23,285 nt of DNA from Saccoglossus kowalevskii (taxonomy: Eukaryota > Hemichordata > Enteropneusta > Harrimaniidae): assembly GCF_000003605.2 (NCBI RefSeq), contig NW_003116954.1, positions 255,563-278,847 of the forward strand, read 5' to 3'. Position 1 is the stretch's first letter. Each line of letters opens with the position of its first letter. The position numbers and the translations under genes were made by a program. The notes below the pieces were generated by a model. It did no database searches, was not told where the DNA came from, and worked only from the letters and a program-made list of their open reading frames with translations. Below, piece after piece: positions 1 to 8,458 of this stretch.

Positions 1-147
1 AGAACTTATTGTACGTTCATTGCCATGTTCGTCAAACTCAAAACCCTCAAAGTCCAAGTCGGCGTCAATGTAGCCGTCGAACAAAATCCCTACAACTTAT
101 TCTTGAAGTTCGTCGATATCCTCCCATACAATTTGGACTTAGCACTT
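1..147 (-). pseudogene. Possible decayed coding fragment, acidic, function unknown
   Basis: Minus strand, running off the window at position 1: one frame reads VQIVWEDIDELQE, a TAA stop, then GILFDGYIDADLDFEGFEF and DEHGNERTISS. The acidic, FEGF-containing text looks coding-derived and continues in the same frame on both sides of the stop, as expected of a dead copy. Acidic DFEGF-like tracts are familiar near the N-termini of piggyBac-type transposases, but no catalytic part is in view, so that identity is only a suggestion. A forward frame (25-225) is also open and could instead be the real one; neither is certain. Confidence 0.25.
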
Positions 148-257
148 TTAATCCACGGATTTTGCAGCCTGTCAGCTTGGCATTTTTCATTCATGTCTAA
201 TCATAACAAGCAGCCTGTCGGCTGAGATAGCTCCGCTGTTAGCAATGCACATGGCAA

Positions 258-1010
258 TTAAAGAACAGAAGATATCATTAGAAAATGAACAAATCTGAGA
301 GAGGTCCACATGTAGTACCTATATGTATAATATATCAAAGCAATTGGACTTGCGGTTTTCAACAAGAAGTCGAAAATATCACTTTTTACCAAAAATTACA
401 AAAATATTCACCGAAATTAGAGAACTAAAGATATCATTACAAAATGAACAAATCTGAGAGAGGTCCACATGTAGTACCTATATATGTAATATCAAAGCAA
501 TTGGACTTGCAGTTTTCAACAAGAGGTCGAAAATATCACTTTTTACCAAAAATTACAAAAATATTCACCAAAATTAGAGAATTGAAGATATCATTACAAA
601 ATGAACAAATCTGAGAGAGGTCGACATGTAGTACCTATATATGTAAATATCAAAGCAATTGGACTTGCGGTTTTCAACAAGAAGTCGAAAATATCACTTT
701 TTACCAAAAATGACAAAAATATTCACCAAAATTAGAGAATTAAAGATATCATTACAAAATGAACAAATCTGAGAGAGGTCCACATGTAGTACCTATATAT
801 GTAATATCAAAGCAATTGCACTTGCGGTTTTCAACAAGAAGTCGAAAATATCACTTTTTACTAAAAATGACAAAAATATTCACCAAAATTAGAGAATTGA
901 AGATATCATCATGAAATGAACAAATCTGAGAGAGGTCTACCCAAGGTACATATACACCAAGTATCAAAGCATTCAGGCTTGTAGTTTTCAAGAAGAAGTC
1001 GAAAAAGTAA
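258..1010. repeat. Tandem repeat, unit ~158 bp, about 4.7 copies
   Basis: Each unit runs through AAATGAACAAATCTGAGAG, GTAGTACCTATATATG, AGCAATTGGACTTGCGG, CAACAAGAAGTCGAAAATA and AAAAATATTCACC. The first four copies are close to identical with scattered single-base changes. The fifth (from ~899) is more diverged and leads into the simple-sequence tail. Any open frame across it is incidental. Confidence 0.9.
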
Positions 1011-1061
1011 AACATTGACACGGACGACGACGACGGACGACGAACAATCACTCATATGATA

Positions 1062-1092
1062 AGCTCCGCTCGACAAAGTCGACAGCGGAGCT
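1062..1092. repeat. Hairpin-forming inverted repeat
   Basis: AGCTCCGCT (1062-1070) pairs perfectly with AGCGGAGCT (1084-1092). Inside it CGAC (1071-1074) pairs with GTCG (1078-1081) around an AAA loop, leaving an AC bulge. It ends in an A-run. Probably the structured end of the composite element. Confidence 0.75.
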
Positions 1093-1095
1093 AAA

Positions 1096-1443
1096 AAATT
1101 GCTGTTATGTAACAATACTGAGATTGTGCTGATATCTTGAAGCAGCAGTAATCTCCACTTCGCTGTGCTTGATAAGTGGGTCCCATGTGACAAATACAAT
1201 ATGTGCAAAACATTGTTCACATGGCAAACACTATTGAGGAAAACAGGTTTGGCAGATAACACACAAATTTGGACATAATTCTATCACAACTTATTGAAAC
1301 AGTGAGAAAATTGAAAGAAATTCCATTTCGGGCAAGAGATCTTAAAATTACTATTCAACAACTTTTCCCCAGATATCAGAGGTCCAAAGATACAAAAAAG
1401 TCAAGATAAGCACATTTTATTTTCAATTTTTTCTGCTAGCATC
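1096..1443. other. Non-coding interval
   Basis: AT-rich sequence between the composite element and the 218-bp duplication. I see no gene, RNA or repeat in it. Confidence 0.5.
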
Positions 1444-1882
1444 CATCTGAGAGTTAAGTGCTAACCATACAAGAAAAACAGCAGAGCAGCAAGGGAAATC
1501 AGATGGAGAATGAGAAGATCTGAACCAACATTGCCTGGAAGCCGAGATAAGTATATTAGCCTTCACTGAAATGCTATTTTACTTTGATTTAAATTCATGA
1601 TTGGCAACAAAGAAACGAATTGTATTGCAATTTGTAACAGATTTCACTTAACACCATGAAACACCATCTGAGAGTTAAAGTGCTAACCATACAAGAAAAA
1701 CAGCAGAGCAGCAAGGGAAATCAGATGGAGAATGAGAAGATCTGAACCAACATTGCCTGGAAGCCGAGATAAGTATATTAGCCTTCACTGAAATGCTATT
1801 TTACTTTGATTTAAATTCATGATTGGCAACAAAGAAACGAATTGTATTGCAATTTGTGACAGATTTCACTTAACACCATGAA
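1444..1882. repeat. Recent direct tandem duplication of ~218 bp
   Basis: Copy 1 is 1444-1660 and copy 2 is 1665-1882, both starting CATCTGAGAG and ending TTAACACCATGAA. I saw only two differences: an extra A in copy 2 (GTTAAAGTGCT against GTTAAGTGCT) and an A-to-G change (TTTGTGACAG against TTTGTAACAG). The join ACACCAT shares bases with the sequence at both ends. No coding frame is maintained. Confidence 0.92.
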
Positions 1883-2487
1883 TAGGGGAATTTAAATATA
1901 CTGAATAATTAATACACTTACTCAAATTACTGGCAAATACTGAATACAATACCTTCCTCAATTTATCAACTTGCGTTGTATTTCTAAAGACGCAAATTTA
2001 TCATCAAGTTATGAAAATTGACAGAATGTATTTGCTAGATGATTGTAAATCATGTATACTTAATACATAAAATGCATTTATAACCAAAATAAGTCATATT
2101 TTAATGATTCATCATACAATAAATGAAATTTTTTCTTTATGTAGATTTATCAGAGATGCACTTCTAAAAAAGTAAATATTGTATTCTCACAAATTTTTGT
2201 AATATTTTCTTTTATCAAAAACACGATCTATTTTAGCTTTAGCTTTAGCATTACTTGCTTATGTCTGTGTATGTGTTAATGGAAGCAATCAATCATTTAG
2301 TCTATACAGTATCAATTCAATTCGCTGACAAATCTCAGCAGTGGATGTCTCTTGATTCCCTTCAATTCCACTCAAAATACAAGCAATTACTGGGAATTAC
2401 TGGTAGTAACAATATTGCAAAACATTCATTATTGCAGACAGACTTGATACTAACCCTTCAAATTTCACTGTTTGAAATTTGGGAAAT
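1883..2487. other. Non-coding interval
   Basis: AT-rich. The only local pattern is three consecutive TTTAGC units near 2233. An open frame on the plus strand from 2255 shows no recognisable protein and runs into the next small repeat. Confidence 0.5.
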
Positions 2488-2603
2488 GTCATCGAGCTAT
2501 AAAATGTTATTTTTCGTCCAATTCATGACAATGTCAATGTCACTGAGCCATGAAATGTTATTTTTTGCCCACTCATGACAATGTTGTCGCCCATAAAATG
2601 AAA
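2488..2603. repeat. Small diverged tandem repeat, unit ~50 bp
   Basis: GTCATCGAGCTATAAAATG (2488) and GTCACTGAGCCATGAAATG (2539) begin two similar units, each continuing GTTATTTTT...CATGACAATG. A third partial unit, GTCGCCCATAAAATGAAA, starts at 2586. The copies differ at many sites, so the duplication is old. Confidence 0.75.
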
Positions 2604-3511
2604 GTTGCAGACAGTACAATGACAGCCATTGTAATATAAACTGGTTAGATTTCTGGTTTAATCTTATCTAACTGTTTGTGTCAAGTTAATTTGTGATTTG
2701 GATTCACACCAAAATCATTTACTCCATAATCTATTTTGTCATGCATCTTTTAATAATGCACCTATATATCACATGATGAAAACTCTTGATACATATGCAA
2801 ATTAAAAATAACTATCTAACTATTAGAGTTGGCGGATTTTGTTTGTGCTTCGCAATCAACATAATCTGCAGGTATTTTATCAATTTAACATTTGACATAA
2901 ACATCGAGTACTCGCTACACTACATATAAATACTCGTTGCTAGAATCAGTAAAAAAAACAAGTACAGATTCACATCACACAAATATACAAGTATGCATTA
3001 AAGCTGCACTCTGATCATACTGATCGTCACACAGCAGAGGTTGATACAATTCCATACTGTCTCAGTACACTTTGTGGTTTTTATGTGGTAACCTTGTTAT
3101 ATATCTTTCCTGTCTGCGGTAATCATTCAATAAGAGATAACAGCCCAAAATGACAGGGAAAAATTGTCTTGCATTGTGGGAATATACCCTCCAAGAGAGA
3201 ACTACATTTTCATCACTACAAGGACCACACTGTGAGAATTTAATTTGAGAAAATCCAATATCAGTAACCTTAATTTGTGAATTATACAAGGAAAGGAAAT
3301 TATTTTGAAGAAAACAACTTTATACAGATCATAAAATTCTATTGTTATTGATACAGACAGTATAATAATTGTGAAATACTTACAAATCTAATGGATAGAA
3401 GAAGAAAACAAGGTATTTGCCTGAAAATAAATGAATATTATGATTAGTCTACTATTGACTGCAAGAAGTGAGGGGTGTACGTCATTGCAATAAGTAATAC
3501 ATGTACAGAGG
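2604..3511. other. Non-coding interval left of the satellite
   Basis: AT-rich sequence. No exon, RNA gene or recognisable transposon is seen. The minus-strand opening at 3062-3289 has no familiar motif. Confidence 0.5.
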
Positions 3512-3599
3512 TTGCACAGCGGGCAAGGATAGGCTACCAACACAATGCCACAGTGGCTAGGATAGGGTACTAACACACAATGCCACAGTGGCTAGGATA

Positions 3600-4085
3600 G
3601 GCTACCAACACACAATGCCACAGTGGCTAGGATAGGCTACCAACACACAATGCCACAGTGGCTAGGATAGGCTACTAACACACAAATGTCACAGTGGCTA
3701 GGATAGACTACCAACACACAATGCCACAGTGGCTAGGATAGGCTATCAACACAAATGCCACAGTGGCTAGGATAGGCTACCAACACACAAATGTCACAGT
3801 GGCTAGGATAGGCTACCAACACACAATGCCACAGTGGCTAGGATAGGCTATCAACACAAATGCCACAGTGGCTCGGATAGGCTACTAACACACAATGCCA
3901 CAGTGGCTAGAATAGGCTACCAACACACAATGCCACAGTGGCTAGGATAGGCTACCAACACACAATGCCACAGTGTGCTAAGATAGGCTACCAACACACA
4001 ATACCACAGTAACTAGGATAGGCTACCAACACACAATGCCACAGTAACTAGGATAGGCTACCAACACACAATGCCACAGTGGCTA
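3600..4085. repeat. Higher-order block A inside the satellite
   Basis: The order of variant units here is repeated 913 bp downstream: AAATGTC at 3684 and 4597, GCTCGG at 3871 and 4784, CAGTGTGCTAAG at 3971 and 4884. Matching breaks near 4085, where GGCTAGAATA replaces GGCTAGGATA. Confidence 0.85.
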
Positions 4086-4512
4086 GAATAGGCTACTAAC
4101 ACACAATACCACAGTGGCTAGGATAGGCTATCAACACACAATGCCACAGTGGTTAGGATAGGCTACCAACACACAATGCCACAGTGGCTAGGATAGGCTA
4201 CCAACACACAATGCCACAGTAACTAGGATAGGCTACCAACGTGCAATGCCACAGTGGCTAGGATAGGCTACTAACACACAATACCACAGTGGCTAGGATA
4301 GGCTACCAACACACAATGCCACAGTGGCTAGGATAGGCTACTAACACACAATGCCACAGTGGCTAGGATAGGCTACCAACACACAATGCCACAGTGGCTA
4401 GGATAGGCTACCAACACACAATGCCACAGTGGCTAGGATAGGCTACCAACACACAATGCCACAGTGGCTAAGATAGGCTACCAAAACACACAATGCCACA
4501 GTGGCTAGGATA

Positions 4513-4998
4513 GGCTACCAACACACAATGCCACAGTGGCTAGGATAGGCTACCAACACACAATGCCACAGTGGCTAGGATAGGCTACTAACACACAAAT
4601 GTCACAGTGGCTAGGATAGGCTACCAACACACAATGCCACAGTGGCTAGGATAGGCTATCAACACAAATGCCACAGTGGCTAGGATAGGCTACCAACACA
4701 CAAATGTCACAGTGGCTAGGATAGGCTACCAACACACAATGCCACAGTGGCTAGGATAGGCTATCAACACAAATGCCACAGTGGCTCGGATAGGCTACTA
4801 ACACACAATGCCACAGTGGCTAGAATAGGCTACCAACACACAATGCCACAGTGGCTAGGATAGGCTACCAACACACAATGCCACAGTGTGCTAAGATAGG
4901 CTACCAACACACAATACCACAGTAACTAGGATAGGCTACCAACACACAATGCCACAGTAACTAGGATAGGCTACCAACACACAATGCCACAGTGGCTA
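4513..4998. repeat. Higher-order block B inside the satellite
   Basis: Second copy of block A at a 913-bp offset (about 26 units). One difference I noticed is GATAGGCTACC here against GATAGACTACC at about 3703 in block A. The shared variant order points to segmental duplication within the array rather than independent mutation. Confidence 0.85.
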
Positions 4999-5472
4999 GG
5001 ATAGGCTACCAACACAGTGCCACAGTGGCTAGGATAGGCTACCAACACACAATGAATGCCACAGTGGCTAGGATAGGCTACCAACACACAAATGTCACAG
5101 TGGCTAGGATAGGCTACCAACACACAATGCTACAGTGGCTAGGATAGGCTACCAACACACAATGCCACAGTGGCTAGGACAGGCTACCAACACACAATGC
5201 CACAGTGGCTAGGATAGGCTACCAACACACAATGCCACAGTGTGCTAAGATAGGCTACCAACACACAATGCCACAGTGGCTAGGATAGGCTACCAACACA
5301 CAGTGCCACAGTGGCTAGGATAGGCTACCAACACAGTGCCACAGTGGCTAGGATAGGCTACTAACACACAATACCACAGTGGCTAGGATAGGCTACTAAC
5401 ACACAATACCACAGTGGCTAGGATAGGCTACTAACACACAATGCCACAGTGGCTAGGATAGGCTTCCAACAT

Positions 5473-6475
5473 ATTCATTTGCCATTTCCTTCATGATCAC
5501 ATTTCGTCTATGGTCATCTCTACCTTGAAATACAGTGCTTCAGAATACAATATTTTAACGCATGTAAAAGGGACGCACAAGTTGTGATTGTTGTCATTTA
5601 ATATCGCATGAACTTTGGTAAATGACACAGGTGTGTCTGGTCAAAATAAGTCTTATTTCATAGTTCAGCATACAATGATTGCTATTTCTAATGCAGCAAA
5701 TAAGGTGCATCCATATACAGTGCAGCTCAAAACTGGTTTACTAAAATACTTGCATGGCGTTGACGCAATGTTAAAAGTCTAATGCGTATGCATTTATCGA
5801 TTGAGCGGTTGCGCGACCTGAGGTCAACAAAGGTAGAACCGATTTTGAATATTCTAAACATGCTTGGTCGCAGTAAAACGCTTGTCCATGTTTCCAACTC
5901 GCAGTGTAAAGATCACCTCAAATCATCTTTCAACTAACTCGTATTAGCCTCTGAAAATTTGCTGTTCTGCCTAAGCAAGAAAAAAAAACATCCAAATTGT
6001 CTTTGGGTATAGCGCAATACTTTCATATTTTAGGAGGTATTTTTGCGAGTTAAAAAACAATCATGCTTTTGAAATGTGGATTTAAATCTACTAAAAAAAG
6101 TACATTATGATTGCCGGATTTGCTAAGTATAATGGCACGATATCCGGTTTTACATGAATGGATTGTGACCCTTCCATTTCAGTCAATACTAACTGAAATA
6201 ATTTGCTAAAAATAAATTACAATGTTCCATTCTCATTGTAAAGTTGGATTAATGAGTGTGCATGCCTTGAACAGAAATGTCCAGAGGAAGGTAGACGTGT
6301 GACATTTCGTTTTACTTGTAATAGACTGAGACCATCGCAGCCATCCAATTGCGAATTGTGAATTAATGAAGTTGTTTTGACAATTTGTATCAATTTAACA
6401 GACTTAAAAATTATTACCTGTGTTCAAAAACAGAACTGTAAACAAACAAAATGGCCAGCAACCAAAGGTTCCTAA
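5473..6475. other. Non-coding interval between satellite and first MITE
   Basis: AT-rich, with no exon recognised. It contains a nuclear-receptor-like everted half-site pair (5814-5826) and one arm of a weak long-distance inverted repeat (5718-5776). If the peroxiredoxin gene is intact, this lies within its intron. Confidence 0.4.
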
Positions 6476-6687
6476 TACTGTAGAATACTTTATTTTCGCT
6501 TGGAATTTATTTTCGCTATTTTCGCTGAAGGGATGATTCCGTGAAAATAAAATCCAGCGAATATACTTTTTTTCCTATATTTCACATTAATCTCATCAAA
6601 AATCAGTGAAAATAAATTCCAAGCAAAACGCCCAAAAAGCCTTTTCAGCGAAAATTAATTCCAGCGAAAATAAAGTATTCCACAGTA
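6476..6687 (+). mobile_element. MITE copy 1 (TACTGT...ACAGTA family)
   Basis: A 212-bp element with terminal inverted repeats: it starts TACTGTAGAATACTTTATTT and ends as the near-complement AAATAAAGTATTCCACAGTA. The interior repeats AGCGAAAATAA/TTATTTTCGCT modules in both orientations, so the whole element can fold. It has no coding capacity. TA at both ends may be the target duplication of a Tc1/mariner-type insertion; that superfamily call is inference. Confidence 0.85.
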
Positions 6688-7810
6688 TGTTGTGGCAAAT
6701 CAATTTTTTTGCACGACAAGAAAATAACGTGAAAATAAGATAAACCAGGCTAGTGTTGCTTCATTATTTACAGCAACAAATCTGCAAACAATTGACTGAT
6801 CAATCGATCGAATCTGAAATTTTTCAGAGAAATATAAACTGTTTTCCAACTACACTTTTCCCAATGCCCAATAAATCAACAATCTACTTCTTAACTCGTA
6901 ACTTCATTTTGAAACCTACTATTGTATCAGATCAACGTTGTGAAATAGTCTTTTGCAATAATCTAACCACACATTGAAATTGTCCACATTTCACTATTCT
7001 GTCCAATAAAAAACTGTATTTGCATTATTATTTACAAGCAGTCTTGGATATTTATACCAGAAGCATTCTATCTCAAACATTCGCATAGACCTGAATACTT
7101 GTAAATGACAGACTGATATTTTGTGTACCAGTTTCTCTTGGTCTACAATCAATGCAAATATTTAATTCTAATAAAATTGATACAAAAAATATACACAAAG
7201 CACAATATTACTAAATTTTGCATTCCCATTAAGTCAGCAGACTCAATGCAGTGTCAGTCGTTATCCAGATAAGTTTATCGCAACCAGAGATGATACCACC
7301 AGCAGAAGGTTACTAAAATTATTACTGTGATCGCAAGCACAATTTGCAAAATTTTTTTATTTGAACCATGTAATTTTTTTATTTTCAAAATGAAACTTGT
7401 TATAGGACCATCCAGGTGTCTGTTTTGAAATATTTTTGTTGCATGTGTTGTTCATTGTTGTCATTTGCATGCAAACAATGCTATCAAAGTTAATGAGCTG
7501 TTTGCCTTAACGCAGCGTTAGAGTGAGCAAGTTTTGAGCTGTACTGTACCAAACACAACTTAATATTTTACACAACGCATGTTTCCTCATATGATAACAC
7601 AAAAGTCATTTTGGCTTAGTATTACATGGATTAAAAACATAAAAAAACAATCCCACTTATAATGAATTTTGGCGATTCAGACACAGTAGGATTACGAGAC
7701 ATGTACTTTCAATAGTTCAATATCAGGCGTCTCTAAGTCTGATACTTTGTTCCCCAACCATATCAGCATGCAATACCATAGATAGAGAATGGCTGCATAT
7801 AGATGCTTAC
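6688..7810 (-). other. Start of the intron after the peroxiredoxin exon (inferred)
   Basis: No coding exon was found here on the minus strand; in particular no FVCPTE-encoding stretch. Contains a perfect small dyad TAACGC-A-GCGTTA near 7509-7521. Intron identity follows from the donor at 7810. Confidence 0.5.
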
Positions 7811-7913
7811 CTCTATAATCTGACAATTTGATATCTTTGAAATCTCCGTTGACGACTGCCGCTCCCTTGAATGCTGGAGCCTCTTTACCAATCTGACACT
7901 TTCCGGCTGACAT
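7811..7913 (-). CDS. First coding exon of a typical 2-Cys peroxiredoxin (PRDX1/2-like), partial gene
   Basis: Seen: the minus-strand ATG at 7913-7911 opens 34 codons plus one base. They read MSAGKCQIGKEAPAFKGAAV followed by VNGDFKDIKLSDYR, with G split across the splice site. The exon begins at an acceptor (pyrimidine-rich TTTCTTTACATTCAG, exon from 7924) and ends at donor GTAAGC with last exon base 7811. Known: this is the N-terminal beta-strand region of cytosolic typical 2-Cys peroxiredoxins, thioredoxin-dependent enzymes that reduce hydrogen peroxide and alkyl hydroperoxides. Human PRDX1/2 begin with IGKPAPDFKATAVV and KLSDYKGK, and their intron also follows this DYKG. The peroxidatic Cys (FVCPTE) lies in the next exon, which I could not find between 1 and 7800. 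Odd: residue 6 is a Cys, and the usual PDF is PAF. No signal peptide is visible, which argues against the secretory PRDX4 type. Family assignment is firm; the exact paralogue and whether the gene is intact are not. Confidence 0.9.
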
Positions 7914-7924
7914 GATTGCAATAA

Positions 7925-8383
7925 CTGAATGTAAAGAAATATAATGTGATATTAACAATTATAAAAGTGAACGTAGTATACGGTATATAATGATTTGTTA
8001 TTGCTTACTGTAAAAAGGTGAATTTCACTGGTTTAAAATTTAGTGGACTTGTGAAGTTGTGACAGAAATAATACATTCTGTGTTTAAATTCACTTACTAT
8101 TAATGCTATCAGCAGAATAAGTTAACATAAAATCTAGCATTTCATTAAGTAATATACAGAATTGTAAAACTCGCTTAGACTAACTTCCTAAATGTGACTT
8201 GCCCCAATTACTGAACACCAATTTAGCACTGAAGCACAAAATTAAAAACAATAAAACAAACTGTGTAAAACACTCAATACAGTATACCTTAGAAAAGTTT
8301 ACAGAATCAATCCCAGCGTTTTTAGCTCTGGTTTCACTTTAAAACAATTAGAAATTTGTATTAAAAGACTAGAAACAACTCAC
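7925..8383 (-). other. 5'-UTR intron of the peroxiredoxin gene (inferred)
   Basis: This AT-rich interval lies between a GTGAGT donor whose G is at 8383 and the pyrimidine-tract acceptor ending at 7925, both on the minus strand. No coding signal is seen inside. Intron status is inferred from splice consensus and from the TATA box just upstream, not from transcripts. Confidence 0.55.
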
Positions 8384-8405
8384 CACTGGCTGCCACTGTA
8401 ACAAA
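8384..8405 (-). other. Putative short non-coding exon 1 of the peroxiredoxin gene
   Basis: On the minus strand the sequence after the TATA box runs into GCCAGTG followed by the donor GTGAGT, so the exon ends at 8384. The start is estimated about 30 bases downstream of the TATA box. The exon would be only about 20-30 nt and has no ATG, consistent with a 5'-UTR exon spliced to the coding exon at 7924. An alternative first exon further upstream (see 13436-13500) cannot be excluded. Confidence 0.45.
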
Positions 8406-8427
8406 TCTCTCTTAGAGGAGGACTCAC

Positions 8428-8435
8428 TATTTATA
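8428..8435 (-). promoter_or_regulatory. TATA box (TATAAATA) of the peroxiredoxin promoter, inside a MEF2-type palindrome
   Basis: Minus-strand TATAAATA lies about 45-50 bases before a good splice donor and about 520 bases before the peroxiredoxin ATG, the right place for a core promoter. The ten bases 8427-8436 read CTATTTATAG on either strand sense, which also fits the MEF2 consensus CTA(A/T)4TAG. Which protein binds cannot be told from sequence. Confidence 0.55.
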
Positions 8436-8446
8436 GATATACAAGG

Positions 8447-8458
8447 GCATTGTGGGAG
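8447..8458 (-). promoter_or_regulatory. ZNF143/STAF-like promoter motif
   Basis: Minus strand reads CTCCCACAATGC, matching the 3' part of the known ZNF143/SBS promoter motif (ACTACAAYTCCCANNATGC). It sits 12-20 bases upstream of the TATA box, a normal position for such a promoter element. The 5' ACTACAA part is not present, so the match is partial. Confidence 0.35.

Larger units (their letters stand above)
200..1095. mobile_element. Composite element with ~158-bp tandem core and terminal hairpin (pearl/Helitron-like)
   Basis: Seen: about 4.7 head-to-tail copies of a ~158-bp unit (unit marker AGATATCAT at about 268, 427, 585, 742 and 899), then an ACGACGG-rich simple stretch at 1020-1050, then a hairpin at 1062-1092 (AGCTCCGCT ... 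AGCGGAGCT). The same AGCTCCGCT occurs at 229-237 on the left side. Known: bivalve 'pearl' elements (CvA, CvE and similar) have a core of ~160-bp tandem units, a short microsatellite and a structured 3' end, and were later linked to Helitron-type transposition. The architecture matches; the sequence family is not verified. Outer boundaries are approximate and no coding capacity is present, so it would be non-autonomous. Confidence 0.5.
3512..5472. repeat. 35-bp minisatellite/satellite array, about 55 units
   Basis: The unit is CAACACACAATGCCACAGTG then GCTAGGATAGGCTAC, period 35 bp (for example CACAATGCC at 3541 and 3576). Variants recur: TGTCACAG, CTATCAACACAAATG (shorter spacing), AGTAACTAGG, AGTGTGCTAAG and GGCTCGG. 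The array begins with a degenerate unit near 3512 and ends at GGCTTCCAACATA. Each unit carries GCCAC-A-GTGGC, a 5-bp dyad. TAG stops in the unit on both strands, together with a period that is not a multiple of three, rule out a coding repeat. Confidence 0.97.

Noticed and set aside
25-225. Plus-strand frame MFVKLKTLKVQVGVNV...
   Set aside because: It lies opposite the more coding-like acidic minus-strand text and shows no motif; probably its antisense shadow.
909-1262. 117-codon minus-strand open frame
   Set aside because: Runs across the tandem element's tail and hairpin, has no recognisable motif, and is most likely incidental.
3512-5472. Possible CRISPR-like array because of regular spacing
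   Set aside because: Whole units repeat with no unique spacers, in a eukaryotic setting; it is a satellite.
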